64,000 nucleotides of DNA from assembly GCA_965153455.1 (NCBI GenBank), contig OZ234498.1, forward strand, positions 8,990,001 through 9,054,000, given 5' to 3'. The stretch is from Sphagnum compactum (lineage: Eukaryota > Bryophyta > Sphagnopsida > Sphagnales). Each line of letters begins with the position of its first letter. Positions within the stretch are counted from its first letter, which is position 1. Made by a program: the position numbers and the translations under genes. Under the pieces are notes generated by a model. The model saw only the letters and a list, made by a program, of their open reading frames with translations. It was not told the DNA's origin and made no database searches. This document shows, piece by piece, positions 22,180 to 36,800 of the stretch.

Positions 22180-25100
22180 TGGCCGTTTGTGAGTACCTAT
22201 GTTGTGGACAACGTGTTGGTAGCTGGAAATTAGTAAAACCCTTTGATCGCGCACCAACAGAATTTTGTTTTTATGTCACCTAATCTGTTCCCCTCCTTAA
22301 GTGCGTCTTTATGACTCACAAATCACTCAGAGAAATCATTTAAAGTGTGTATGGACTTTGGCCTCGAGCAATGTTTTTATTTCTGGCGTAATTTCGCCAT
22401 TTTTCGACAAAGAAATTGGGAAAAAAAATTGGAATTTTCTTTTTTTTGTTTTAGTGTAAATTCAACTCATTTTGCTAAATTTTTGTTAAATTTCGAAATT
22501 TTTTTGACACAAAACAAGTGAAAAAAAGCACTGGCCTGGAGGGCACCTTATTTATTTCCAGTGTTTTCTCTCTTTTTGTTTTTCAATTTTGTAGTGTAGC
22601 AACAGTGGGCCCAGACAGATTTCGACTTAATTGGCGACAGTTTTGTACAGGACCATTACAAGCATAGCTAGTACACAGACCTGTCGCGACAGGCCCCCTC
22701 CCCCCTTCCCCTCTCTACACAACCCCAAAACTAAAACTAGGAAAAAATTGGCGACTTGTTTTCGAGGAAAAAAGAAAATTTGCCCAAAATAATTGTGTCA
22801 GTATTGCCTTTGGCGATTTTTTAAAAATAAAAAACCTCTTCATGAATATTCCTCTTCCAAAAGAGGAAGGCTTACACGTACTCTTTAAGAGTGGGAAGGA
22901 AATTATGCCTACATATACACATAGTGTAAGCTCTGGTGCACTCCAAAATAGTAGGCATAAGAATCATACCCTTTGGACTCAAGTGACCTATTTGGAGCCC
23001 TTCAATGTAAAGAATCATAATTTTGTTTTCTTGCCTATTTTTTCTCAAAAAGGAGTAATCTTACATTTTATTGTAAGTGACCAATGGCACACTGTCAACT
23101 ATTGTCCAAAATTGTAAGAAAGCAATAATGAATTACATACCACTGCCAGATTGCTTGGAAATAGTCATCACAATAGCTTTCATTTCCAATTGATAGTTCA
23201 TCCTGGTTGATATTTAGCTTGTCAAATACTATTTAAGTGATATTCAACGTTTTGATATTCGGGTGCTATGTTAGATATAAGGATCTTATATGCGAATTAA
23301 ATATAAAATTCAAATCTAGATCAAGGTATCAAGTTAATAATTAGATTAGGTTAATAATTAAGTCAGGTTGTTAGGTTAATAAATGATTAAGTGAGATAAA
23401 AAGGTTGCAACCCTCACAACCTAACATTTTTGCTAGAAGAGAATAAAGAGGGCCAATTGATCTCTTTAATCTCTTTCACTCTTTCTTTTTGCCTTTCTCC
23501 TCTTTTTTTCTTTTTTTCTTCTTTCTTTTGTCCTTGTTATTCTCTCACACCTTGCTCACCCCTTCCATGCCCTCTTGCAAATTCTTGTAGCATTTGAAGT
23601 AAAGTTTTTTTTTTCTCTCTTTTGTTTCCACTTTTTTCCTTTTGTTTTTTTGTTTTCTTGTTTCTTGAATTTAAGTGTTTCTTTGTTTATTTTTCTGTTT
23701 TTGAGTGTAGGTTTAAAGTTTGAAGAAAGACAACAACTTCATTCTTTTTCAAATATGTTTTTTTCATTAATATAATTTTTTTTGCTCTCTATTATTTTCC
23801 TTCTTATAATTAATTTTTAATTTTTTTTGTTTTACTGTATTTCCCTTTGTTTATTTCATTTTTTTATTGATTTATTGCAATTTTTCTTTTTTTTAAATTA
23901 ACAAAAATTCCTGTTTTATTTTTATTTTTTCTGTATGTTTCATTTATTGTCTATTTTTATGTGTTTTCTGTTTTTTTAATTCTTAAATTTTTTTTCCTGT
24001 TTTCTTGTGTTTACTATAATAAAATTAAAGTGGTTTTCTTTACCTCTGTTGTTTGGTTTGTTTGGATGCAATTTTGAAGTTTGAAAACAAAAAGATAAAC
24101 TCTTTTTTTTTCAAGTCTGGTTTTTTTTAATTACTATAAAGGATTTTTCTCTTTTGTTTTCGGTCTGTTTTGTCTATTTTTCTGTAAATGTTTTTTTCAA
24201 AAAATATGTTATCATATGTCCCAATGTTTGTTTCTTTTGCTTCCATTCTTTTATTATTGTTATTATTATTATTATTTTTTAAAACGTTCATTTCATGTTT
24301 TGACTGTCTTATGTGTGTGTTGTTTTCAAAAATAATTTCTGATTTTTCTAAATTTGAATTTTTTCTGTTTTTATTTTTAATTTTTGGGTTTTTCCTTGTT
24401 TGTGGGGGGGGGGGGGGGTTCCAAGTTTTTTTTGGTAACTTTTCTTCTTCTTTTTGAATTTGCAACTTCTTGTATTTTTTTTCTAATTTTCCCCTGGTTT
24501 CTCAAGTTCTTTTTACAACTATTTTAAGTTTTAAGATTATTTTTCTGTTTTTTGTAAACTAAAAAGAGATGTTAGTCATGAGTTGTGAAAGGATGATCAA
24601 CCCCAATGTGATGATTTTTCCAAGTTGCTTGCATTTGGAATATAAAGTTTCACATCCCTAAATTGGTGTTTTTATGTTGCACAAGGCTGAATCATAATGA
24701 TGAAGGGTGTCGTTGTTGAGAAGATCAAGGAACTTTCGCTACCATTAAATGTGAGAATTGAAGATACAACAATAGGGTTTATTGTAAAATATTACAACAA
24801 ATCCAAGCAATAGGCAACATTTAATCATATAAGAATAAAATTTGTTGAAGAGGATTACGTATCCAAGCAACATGCAACATTCAATTATGTGAATTTTGGG
24901 CAAAGAGACGTAGCAACTTCAACCATTTTGAATGGTTAAAAACATAAGAATGAACCAAACCATGATGAAAAAGAAAGCTTCACAAATAATGTGATGGTTG
25001 AAGAAGGTTATTATGGAACAAAAGTAGATGATCATGCCTATGTTAATGAAACTATTGGTGAAGTATGACATCTCCTAAAACTTTTATAGTTTGATTTAAA

Positions 25101-28100
25101 TTTGGCTACAAAGCAAAAGGGAATCTCCATCCAAAAAATAAGAAGTGGCAATGGAGTTAAAAGAATGAACATGGGGAAATGAAATGTGATGGATGAACAA
25201 ATTGTTGTAGGAAAATAAAAGAAATTGAATTTGGAGACAATTTTGAAAATGAAGGATGTGTTCTATTTCAACATGTGGTTAGTGTTTCTAGTGATTGGGA
25301 CTTAAAGCCATTTTCATACGTGTTACAAGTACAAATAGCAATTTTTGTGAGTTTTTTGTGCATCTGCAAACATGATTAGAGTTTGTGGTGAAAGTTAAAT
25401 GTAAACTTCATGTTTTTCAAAGGTTGCTAGTTTTTGATAGTTGTTGATTTATTTATGCATGTTTTGGCTAATAGTTTATTTAGTTTCATTTTTGGATCAA
25501 TGGGCTATGAAGATGGCAAAGTGATGGTTACGATTTTCATTGGCCAAGTTGACATGTACCAACCTTGTAATTGAATTTTAATGATTTTTTTTGTTTCTAT
25601 ACAATGTAATCCTTTGACTCGCATTATTATACTTGTGGGGGTTTTGAATGTGGGCAATTGTAATAGACATAATTGGAAATTTCAAATCCAATATGTGTAA
25701 ATTTTATTGTTTACTTTAAAACCCTAATGATTGTTTAAAGTTGACCAATTGAACTAACCTTTGTAATTATTCTTGCTATTGGTTTGCTAATTATGTTGAG
25801 AAGGATTTTGTGATTAACAAATGGATGTGCGATTCTGTGAGTCCTATGAAAGTAAGCATCCATGTTTGGCAACTCCTTTCTTTCTGGTGTGAACATCCTT
25901 ATATGTTCCAACTTTAAGCTTTATGTAGTTATTTCTATTGAGGCATGACTTGAGCACCTTGAGAAGGTAGTCAAGAAAGCAAAAAAAAGAAAGTGGAATC
26001 TCCAAATCTTGGTGTGCAAGATGGAAAAGAAATGGAGGTTGCAATCAATAATGGAAACTACTCACAACATCTTATAAGTGTTTGTTAATAAAAGTGTGTT
26101 TTAGAATTCAAATCACACAAGTTGAGGGAGCCAACAAACCTTGTGAAATGAAGACTAATAGATTTCACAAACAACAAACCTTGAAATTGGCAACTGGTAC
26201 ACTTTCCTTTGAATATTATGCTAACACACGGTAATTTTTCTTATCATTTGGTGTAGTTGAACCGTCAATCCACATATTATTATTGCAATGTGATCACAAA
26301 CAAAAAAAATTAGGTTCATTTGGTTCAAATATTTTGGATAATTTTTTTCCTTAATGTCCAAAATCTTGTGGGAAGCTTTTAGGATGAAGGGTAGGAATTT
26401 TCTTTGTTTCCGCCTACAATGTACATACGTGGGTTATTTGATTATATGTGAGTCGGTTGAAACATGGGTTTGCATAATCTTGCTACCGAAGCAATCAAAT
26501 GAATGTTATACTTGATTGATGCAAAGTCATCAAATGATTTTTTTTCTATGGTCTCAAAGTTTGGATTATGTACTTGTTTTGAGATAGACATTCAAAGGTG
26601 TGGTTCTTTTTGACAAGTTGTACATTTGGTTGTGTGAATGTTGGAACTTGTTAAAGTGCATGGTCAATATCTTGGGATAAAAGGCAATTTAAGGTGGAGC
26701 CTGGATAAGGATCTTAGTACTGCTGGATCATTCCAAGAGCTTGAAAGTGATGAAAAAAAATCATCTTAACAAGAAGAAAGTAATTTACAGGCCATCAACC
26801 TTTTTTAAAAAGTAAGAAGTTTGGGTTTCATTTCCTTTCCATGTATAGCTTGATGATACCAATTGATTTTTTGTGTATGGAGATTACAAATTGATTATTT
26901 GTGTGTGGACATTGCCAAATGTGTGTTTGGCAACTTCAAAAGAAAGAAAGTCACATCATGTTTTCATGAGTCGTGCAACATTGGGATAATATTTTTTAAT
27001 GAAATAAAAAATTGTTGGAAGTATTTTAAATTGTGCATTTTTTCCATAAATCACACTATCACAATTTCAAACATATTTTTCCCAATTGATGTGGTAGAAA
27101 AATATGCTAGAAATCTATGCAGCTAATAATGGTGACAACTACATCTTGAATCACCAGTGGCATTATGTCAATTGTGTTTGTGAAATGTTTTGTGACCAAA
27201 ATAATATTCAAACATCAATTTACAAAATTCCTATTGTGGCAAATTTTAGTACCACAACAACCAAAAAGAAAATGTCTAATTTCTTGCAAAAAATTGCCAA
27301 AAACTAAGAGAAATTGTGATTTTTGAAGAAATGTTGCCACTTTTTTGTTGGCCCTGAAAGCATCTCAGCACCTTGTTGTTTTCTACAAAAAAACTTTAGA
27401 TGGTGGTCTTTAAAAAAATTGTTGCCAACAAATGCAAAATTTACCCACCACCTATTTATCTTTTCTTAAATTGGAAGGAAAAAACCATTGTATTCATATG
27501 AACATCTTATGTTTTCATTCAAATTTGTTCAAATGATCTGAAAATGCTTTCGACCCATATTTTTGAATGAATCAATTTTCATGCCCTTGGTTTATTTAAA
27601 TGAATACTTTCATCATGGTTAAAATTTCACGTCTTTTGTAAGGAATTATGGTTAAGGATTTAATACCTTTCTATTAATTTGTATGAGGAGAGAACATGTC
27701 CCAATTTGAGTGCATTTCAATAGGTAGGTATAATTAATTAGGCCTTTCATTTGACCCACTTATCCTAATATTATGGGAACCATTTGTTCTTTCTATTAGT
27801 TAGTTCAAAGGTGTGCCCACATTTTTTTCCCCCTTTCTTGAAGGAGCCACATTGGTTGGTCTTTCACCAATGTTTTTGGGAGATTGGGCAATCCCCAATG
27901 GAAGCACCCCTTTCAATTCAATTCAAGTTGCATGAAATATCATTCAATATTTTTATTTAGATGAACTTAATTTTCAGAAAATCAAGCCATTTTTTTCATC
28001 GATTAAACAATTAATTGTCATTGGTAATGTGTAACAACGTAGAGCCCAAGTGTGAATAATGGTATGAAAAAGCATATTCAACTATTAGAAAAGTTCATGT

Positions 28101-31100
28101 GTACTTAGGCAATATATAATTTACATGGTGGGTAATATATGACGTTAGGGTTTGCAACTTCCATACCATACCAAACTAGGATTTGTTAATTGTTATATTA
28201 TGTTTGATATTGGTAATCAATGTCATAGAGCACAATGGATGGGTATAGGTAAGGGTATGTTTTTTAGGGCACTAGCTAGGGAGGGTGTTAAGATTGGATG
28301 TATTTTCCTTTCTTCAACGTTTATGCCTAGGTTAAATTATTGCAATATTTTGCGCAATTAGTTTTGCTTCAACTTTTAATGAGGTGTGTGCATTCTGATA
28401 AAATGTTTCATTTTTATGGCATTGCCATTCATAATTTCATGTGTTTAGAGTCTACAACAAATAATATTTTGCTTCAAGTGTGGTTTGCCTTGGGGTTTCC
28501 TTGTTTCATTGAAGTGGTTTTAAAATTTTTAGGATTCTACACTTGTTCAAGCTATGTAAAACATTTCATTTTCAGATTTTGAGGTTGGCGTGGAGGATGA
28601 AGCAAGTGATTTTGCAATCAAAACAAAGATTGTTGAAACTATGTTGAGAATGAAACAAACTATGGAAAGTCAAAACAAGTTGCACTTAATTGAAAAACTC
28701 ACAACATGGAAGGTGAGGTGTATTGTTCTTGCCAATAATCAATTTCTTTGGGTGTCTTCCCATTACTTCAATACATTGTGAGCATTCTTGGTTTTCCATG
28801 ACCAAAAAAATCCAATCAATGTGATTACAATTCAAATAATGAGGTGCATATTTTATCATTTTAATTATTTTCCACCTAAGTCAATTCAAAGTTTTCATGT
28901 GCTACCATGTTGTTGGTTATAACTATCATTGTTCACACACACATAAAATAAATGATAGGAAAGGCCCTAAATGGCACATCACATCCAAATTCAAATTCAT
29001 GTTTTTTTTGCAAGAATGGTTGTACTTCAATTCCTATTTGTTATAAGTGAATAATATTTTAAATCGAAAAAATTGGATTGAGTCACCCCATTCAAAAGTT
29101 TATATACCATCCAAAAGTCCAAATATTATAACCACGTTCACATTATAAACCAGTTCCAAGCTAACTTATTTACTTTAGTTTACTTATTTTAATTAAAACA
29201 TAACGACCTAAGACATTATAAAACTCTTGATAAAACTTTCAAATCACCAAGAAGCCCATCAAACGAGCATGAAAAGGCTTGGTGTAATATAACCATAAAC
29301 ATGGATCTACCTTCACACAAAAAAACATTTTTTGAATGACAATGAAGATGATTCTACTTAATATAATACATACATAGTAAATGCAACAAGTGGGCTACAA
29401 AGAAATAAAAAGAAGTGCAAGTAATGAAAGGTTGTTAATCTTTCAACAATCACCAAATATTTTTGTGGTAAAAAATGTTACTAAAAAACTAATCATGCAC
29501 AACTAAGGTTTATTAAGGACTAGGTATACTTCATAATAAAAGTTTATGAAATATATTAACTTTGTGGAATCACCTTGGCTTTGTCAATTGTCATGTGGAG
29601 GGACTTTATGTCAAAAAAATGATGACCCAATAAAATGATGTAATTTAATATTTTATTAAGGTATATATATATTTTTATCATAAATATTTCGTTTTCAAAT
29701 CATTTCAAATATTTTAAAGAGTCTTTTAAATAATGAAAACATTTGTTACATGGTTTAACAAATGTCGTTTGCTTGTTGAAATCATTTCAAACTTAACCAA
29801 ATGTTCCCATAATATATTATAAATTTTTTTGTAAAAGTGCACCAAACATTTCCAACATTGATTTGACTTACCACTTAAAAATGTGAAAAGTTAAACAATG
29901 GTTACACTTTATATGGGTCATGGCCCTTGCAAACCCCATGTGGAACACTTGTTCCATCTTCAAAACATCAATCTTCAATGTCGGATGCACAATGATCATT
30001 ATATTGCGATTGCATCCATATTTTAATTTTAGTTGTCAATTTTAATGATGATGCTTGGGTGCAAAGAAATGTCATTCTAGGGTTTTTTGAGGCACCCAAC
30101 ATTGTGAAGGCAACCTTTGCAAAACTTGTGAAGCCTCTACTAGTGTAATTTCAACTTAATTATAGATGGGTCATGCAATGGGTGTTATTGACACAACATA
30201 GTTTGAAATACAATTCTCCTCTCTCCATTGGTCCTGACATGAATCCTCTCTCCAATGGACCTGAAAAAAAGCCCCTCTCTAGTGATCCAGAGAGAGCACC
30301 AAGATTTGTGGGGCCTGAGATTGAAGCCCTTGAAAGAGGAACGGGAGGAGGAGGAAGGGGCCCTGACAGAGGCCCAGAATTTGGAAAGAGGCCCAGAATT
30401 TGGAATCAAGCCACGAGGAACATGTTGCAAGGGTAGAGCACTGAAGGAAGACGTGCTCTCAAAAGACGAAGCACGATCAAACAGAATGTTGTTGGAGGAG
30501 TTGTTGAACCGTTGTTCTTGCAGGGAGGTTGACATGATGGAGCTGGGAGTAGCAGTGTTGGCACTTACAGATGGCAATTATTTTTTACAATTACTTTTCA
30601 TGAAAACAAGACAATAAGCCTTGTAGAAGGCTATCATCTAAGAAGTCAAGAAATGAGAGGTAGGGGTGGGACAAGGCATGCATTGAAGCAAGGTTATATG
30701 CCAAGAAATTCGAGATTCATGAGAAGATTCATTTCACAAGTAATGTGTCCTCTTCTCGAAAACTTGTGAAAATGTCAGTGTGATAAACATTTGTTATGAC
30801 ATGTAATCCCTAACATTACAAGCTCAAATGCAACTTGGCTACCATAAGCAATTGTTCGGTTTGTGACAAAAATACTCACAGCTTTTATACAACAATGTAT
30901 ATTTAACCAATTGCATAGATATTGGCTCCTATCTAATGCATGAAATGCTACAATTTCAATAAACATTAAATTGTGAGTTGAACACAATTGTCAACCATTT
31001 CTTGTTTATACTAAATCTAATTCAAACTTGAAAATGCTTTACACGTGGATGACAATATAGGCAACAAATGTTTTGCAATCCTTTAGTTCATTTGCATGTG

Positions 31101-31844
31101 CTTTTGAAGGTGAAAGAATGCATATCATGTGGGTGAAAACAAAGTGAAAGGAACCACTTAAATGAGTGGAAACTATTTAAAATTACATTTGTATATCCTT
31201 GAGAAATCATAAGGGGAGCATAATATTTTGGATTTTCAATATTTTTTGGAAATAGGCTCCATTATTTGTAAATTCTAAATTCTTAAAATTTTATGGAAAT
31301 CAAAAGTTCTTTTGCATGTTTAAAATGTTAAAACCTTTGGAATGGACAATTTAAACATCCCTTTTCCTAATAAAATGTGGCCATTCCTTTACAAAATTGG
31401 AGACGATCTTCACATTGGTGATTAAAAATAAAATAAAATAAAATTTCATTAAATTAAATTTGCAACACATTTGAACACATTTGGTTCAAATGTGTTTGAT
31501 CCTAAAAAATATGAATTTTGAGGATGCGATTTTAAGAAAAACTATTCATTTTTATGTGGTAAATAACATGGATGCATAATATACATGATATAGGATCAAA
31601 AGGTAATCAAAAATATTTTTGTATAACACACAATGATAAACTAGATATGAAACATACAAAAATAAAAAAGAGCCAAAAATGGAGGATCTTTTAAATTGTG
31701 AAAAAGCCAAATTTGGTTTAATCTTCATATGGTGGATTCGCAACCTATGCTACGGTAGAAATTTTATATAAAAGTTTGAAAAATTAAAAATTAAAATAAA
31801 AACCTGGTTCCCATTGGTCATGTTTTTTGGGGTCAATTTTGTGA
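22180..31844. other. Long AT-rich gene desert
   Basis: No gene could be recognised. 23480-24560 is an extended T-rich low-complexity block on the + strand, including an ATT/TTA run near 24250 and a 15-G tract at 24404-24418. 24700-25380 and 26860-27310 have broken open frames that might be old gene or transposon relics, without identifiable motifs. 30173-30617 is a GC-richer island with two overlapping frames repeating a GPE/GPD theme; I do not recognise it. Confidence 0.5.
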
Positions 31845-32115
31845 TGTAGCCAAACTGGTGAACATCAAAAAAAAAATAAAAAAAAATGGTGATCATCATC
31901 CATAGGAAGATTTAGCCAAATTTAGTTGCAAGCTAAATATGAAAGCAAAATTTTTTAAACTTCCTTCACTATTGTTTTGGCTACCCTTACCTTGAATCAT
32001 GCACAAATATCAGGCAATTTATTGAAAAAACATTTGTCGAATTTCTGGCTATTGAAAATCTCATAAAGTACATGATTTGTAGCACTTCTAATTCTAAGGC
32101 TCACTTTTTGGCTAT
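31845..32115 (+). mobile_element. MITE family 1, copy C
   Basis: The 271-bp copy starts TGTAGCCAAACTGGTGA, has an A-rich insertion near its left end, shares GATTTAGCCAAATTTAGTTG and AGCTAAATATGAAA with the other copies, and ends CTTTTTGGCTA. Confidence 0.75.
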
Positions 32116-32848
32116 TTATAGCCCCAATGTTTTTTTCAAAAACCTGAAGTTATAATAAAATAAAAATAACCGCCCAAAGGTTTAAAACCATACCTCGGTT
32201 CCAACCCAACCCTGACTCCAGGTTCCACTAACGCGCGTATTTTTGGGGTATACGATATACTGTACAGAGGACGGGATCTTTTTCTGTTCATTTTCTTTTT
32301 CGTTTTCTTTTTTTCGTTCTTTGTTTTTCGGTGATTTTGTTTTTTTTTTTTGTTTTTGTTTTTTTTTGTTTTCTTCTGTTTTCTGTTTTTTTATAAAAAG
32401 AAAAAAAAAGTTTTCTTGTTGTTGTAAGTTTGTATACAAAGAAGTTTTTTTTTTTTTCCTCACAAATAATTTCTTTTTAGAAATCAAAGTATTTAACTAC
32501 TTAAAAAATGATTGAGTGAGATTTGACATTTATTTTTTAGGGCTGTGAGAGAATTTTAATACTCTCACAATATTAATTATTTTTAGGGCTGTGAGGAAAA
32601 AAAAAAAAACTCTCAAAATATTAATTATTTTAAATTATACTGTGGGAAAATTTTTAATTGTCCAGACCCTGTGCGGGAAGCGACCTTTTGTGGGAAAAAT
32701 AAAATAAAATAATATTGAATAAAATTATATTGCACAGGTGTGGAAATTTTCCAGAGGGAGCAATTCCCATGGATTAAATATATTTCTAAGTTTCCATTAA
32801 TTATGTTTTTATTTTTTTTTCCTGTGCGGAAAAAGCAAGCTGTGGGAT

Positions 32849-32928
32849 CAGAAATGAATGAATTAATTAATTTCAAAAATAAATAAATAAATAAATTCTG
32901 AATTAACTAATTAATTAATTCATTCATT
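32849..32928. repeat. AT-rich palindrome
   Basis: AATGAATGAATTAATTAATT is followed about 40 bp later by AATTAATTAATTCATTCATT, its exact reverse complement; an ATAA run lies in the loop. It could extrude as a cruciform. Just left of it, 32535-32630 holds two tandem copies of a GGGCTGTGAG...TATTAATTATTTT unit. Confidence 0.75.
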
Positions 32929-32987
32929 TTATGGGTCGTCCGGGCGGGAGTGAAAAAGACCCACAAAGAAATACTTCTGTGAAAATG

Positions 32988-33011
32988 TAAACCCTAAACC
33001 CTAAACCCTAA
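32988..33011. promoter_or_regulatory. Telo-box run upstream of DUO3-like locus
   Basis: Three perfect CCCTAAA units, the cleanest such run in the window, lie about 800 bp before the first recognisable DUO3-like coding sequence. Confidence 0.5.
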
Positions 33012-33052
33012 TCAAAATCTGGGGGCGTTCTCTTTTCTTTTTGGAATCCAAA

Positions 33053-33157
33053 GAAACTCTGAGCATGTGTTTTGTTGCAGAGGAGCTGAAACTCTGAGCA
33101 TGTGTTTTGTTGCAGAGGAGCTGAAACTCTGAGCATGTGTTTGTTGCAGAGGAGCTG
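33053..33157. repeat. 35-bp tandem repeat carrying intron-acceptor-like words
   Basis: GAAACTCTGAGCATGTGTTT begins at 33053, 33088 and 33123; each is followed by TGTTGCAGAGGAGCT. Every unit therefore contains a T-rich run ending in CAG that looks like a 3' splice site. The third unit is one T shorter. Confidence 0.9.
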
Positions 33158-33811
33158 ATCCGAGACAAAATATGTATGTCACGGATGGCTAGGCTAGTCT
33201 CAACAATGACATTGAAACAAGTGCAAATGCAAATGGATTACTGGTAGATACCTACCATGCAAATCAGAGCTCAGATGCAAAAAAAAAGTATTGTCGGAGC
33301 GAGCATGTGAAAAAGTCAGTAACAAGCTAGTGTATGTAGAGATCTGTAAGGAAAGCTCAAATTTGCAGAGTGACGTTCACTTTGCAGCTGCAACTCCTAC
33401 AACAAAACAAAGCAAACTTCAATTTGCAGATTGCGACAAAAACTGAAGTGTTGCAACAAAAAAATGAAAGATGATGAAAAACTTGCGGAACTTTTGATTA
33501 CAGAAAGGAAAATAAATGTCACTAATAAAACAATTTCCATGATATTAAAGAAGGAACCAGAAACATAGAAAAATCTCTCGAATGCTTTCTTATAGGAATT
33601 GCAAAAGAAGCTGGCTACTTACTACCCATGCTTTGCTCAAGGAGTCCCACAATTGTGCAGAGTTGTAAATAGAAGCTAGGAAGGCAAAAGGAGAAAGTCA
33701 CTCACAGGATGTAAGTACAGTCTCTTGATTGCTCCGGGAAACAAAGAGTATGGAAACCCCAATTCTTGCAGGGAACAATCTTGCAACGGGAGAAAAAAAA
33801 AAGATGGGACA

Positions 33812-36800
33812 ATGATCTTGTCATTTAGGGTTGCTGCTGATACTTCCCAGCATAGCACTGAAGAAGAGGGGACAGTCCGAGATGCAATCTCAAAGCGAAC
33901 ACGTGCACACTACTCACGAGCTGACATGTCACTCGATCAGCTTGAAACTTTTTTGCAGGAATCTGATGAGGAAGACTATTTCCAAAATGTGGATGATGAG
34001 GAAGAGTACCGGGAATTTCTGGCAGCAGTGCAAGAAAAGATTGACATGCAAGAGGATGAGAATAAACAGGTATCATATTTATTACCATTACTGTTGTTTC
34101 TGGCCTGTGTAGTGAAGAATTTTACATAGCCCTGTTCTGTCTGGACTTCACCATTCACCTGAATCAGTCTTTAATCACATTACATTTGTTTGGAGAACTG
34201 AGGGACTTAGTTGCACTGCTTCTTTGGTAAGCAGGAGAAGGAAATAGACGAAGAGGAAGAGAGTGAAGATGCTGACTTTGAGGTTGAAATTGAAGAAGCT
34301 TTTGAAAGTGATGATGAAGGCCTAGATCAAGAGGGCCGGAAAAGGAAGCGTCCCCACCGACCAGAAACGAGGGAGAAACGTAGACAGAGAGCAAAGCTGC
34401 AAAACAAAGTCCGTTTGCTGGGTCTTGCCAAGACCCCTCTCAGGCCACTTCTACCATACATGGGCAGTATGCCTGCCAATTCTTCCATTGCAGAACGCAC
34501 CAAAATTCAAAATGATAGCAAAGGGTGGCTCGCTCTCAAATGCTAAGAAACGGCCACCAGTCAATGGGTTCACTGCTCACCAAATTGGACAACTCTACTG
34601 CTTGATACATGAGCATGTCCAATTACTTTTACAGATTTTTTCATTGTGTATATTGGAACCAGCTCGACAACAGATGGCAATTGATACCCATCGGATGCTG
34701 ATGGAGCTTGTGGAGAAGCGAGAATCTATACTTGCATGGAAACAATCAGCATTTCCAGATTTCTACACATCCTTCTGTTGCTGAAAATGGAATGCTCCCT
34801 GTTACTGGGCAATCCGCTCTAGGCAATTTTCCTGATGCTTCATACTTGCCACCGAACAATGTGAGCTACTTTTCCAGTTTGTTCCCTGATCAAACTTCCT
34901 CTCAGCACCCTGCCTTGGACAGCCCAAATCCTTCTCTTTTAGACTCTTCCTTTTCTGAAGTTGGTCAGTCATTTGCCAATGTGCAGTCTTCGTCTGCAGC
35001 ACCTGCAGCCCTCTCTTCAACCCCCATTTCATCTTTTCCAAGTATTGTGTCTGAGGTTCCCTTTGAAACAGAAAGTCAAATGGATAGTGGCAGTGAGCAA
35101 GAGGACACAACTTTTGTGCATAGTGAACTGCCTGCAGCTGGCTTGGAGGTGGCCCCATCTTCTCTGGCTTCCAAACCAGGAAGCATGCACTCCCGTCATG
35201 TTGATGTCTCTGATGAGCAGGAAACTTCTGTATTGTCTACTTACCCTTTCCTACTTGAGGAAAGGCAAACTGGAGGATCCCTGCCTATACTGGGCTCAAA
35301 CACACTCGGTCTTCCCTCTTCATCACTCAGCTTTGCATCATCACCATGTGAATGGGTACCAGAAACATCTGGTCCAGTCCAGTCACTTGTGGACGTGGCT
35401 CCACTTGCGCTAGTGAGAGACTACTTGGCAGACATTGCTCAAGGTCCACACTCCTACAGTACCTTTGTAGTTTTAAGTTAGCTCTTCTGCTCCTATCTAG
35501 CAATCTGCTTGCTTATAGTACCTGTATGTTTCCTCTTCTTGCCCCCCTTCCACTCTCTTTGTGGTCTAACTATCTACCAAAAATGTACATGCTCCTCCTG
35601 AAACTTGTGGTCTTTGTGTTCTTTGAATTGTTCTTATGCAGTCATGGTGTTCCTTATTCTCCTTGACCAATGTAATATGTTTACTAATTTGCAGCCAGCA
35701 TACTCTTAAAGCTACTTCTAACAAATGAATTTGAGACAAATAGTAATAAACTTTTTGGATTGGTGCAGCTGTACAGGACTACAGGCAGCGGCATGTGGAA
35801 AGTGGGGCATACCATGCACAGTGTGAACAGGAGCCCATGTTTTCAGTCCAAGCATATGCAGATCAGGGCATGACAAAAGTGACTGGACAACTACATCAGC
35901 TTCAACTACATACCACAGGCTGGAATAAACTCATTCCCCGAGCCTACAGTGAAGAATACAATGGCAGCTGCCCTTGTGGAGAATACCAAGAAACAAAGCG
36001 TTGCCTTTGTTCCTAAAGATGTTGCCAAAGCAACACATCGGTTCTTGCCTCTCTTCAACAAAGCTCTGTTTCCACACAAGGCACCACCTGCCTCTACTGC
36101 TAACTGATTGCTATTCACAGATGCTGAGGATGAATGAGTCTCATGGTGCTTTCCATTGTTATGATATTTTGGATGTGGATATACTCTTCTCTTTTCTCGC
36201 TTCTGGAGGGGAATGCCTTTGTCTGTAAGCTCTCCTGACCTATATGTAGAAGCTGTCTGATGGACTAATTAATTGCTTCTTCTGTTTGTGGTACTATTTC
36301 TCCCCAAGGCAGTGTCTCTGGAACTAAGCATTGAACACCATGTGAGGTCATTTACTGTTTATGGGGTGGGCTGTTTGGAGTGCTCAAGGCTGTTAGCTAT
36401 GGGTCTGATGACTTTCAATACTGACTGGAAGGCAGTTCAGCACCGGTATCTTCCAACAAAGTCCATGCATCAGGTAAACATTTGTACAACTGCTGTTCTA
36501 ATTGCGTTTTTCATTTCTGCTTCCAAGGATCAACTTTTGCAACTTGGATTGCATGCTCAAGATCAACATTTAAGCTCTTTGCAGATATTTGTCAGACAGA
36601 AGAATCGCAGCTCTGTGAGAGCTCCAGAGAATTCTATCAAGGTATGCTAAAACTGTAGATGTTGGACCAATGAATCTTGCTTTCTGTCTCATATTTTGTC
36701 AACTTTGAGTCCTTTAAGCCTGCTTTGTCAGTTTTATCAGGCCACCATAACGTATCATACATGTTGTGTCTGAGGAGGATGACCATGTATTTCATGATGC

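Noticed and set aside
24127-24465. Asn/Lys-rich and Phe/Leu-rich frames on both strands
   Set aside because: They are translations of T-rich low-complexity DNA and contain no domain.
15477-32115. Reading MITE family 1 copies as LTRs of one retrotransposon
   Set aside because: The copies have inverted short ends, no primer-binding site or polypurine tract was found next to them, and no gag/pol sequence lies between them.
34450-34500. Possible 27-bp intron (GTATG...TTGCAG) in DUO3-like exon 2
   Set aside because: It is far shorter than any plausible plant intron, and removing it would not change the frame, so it does not explain the frame change.
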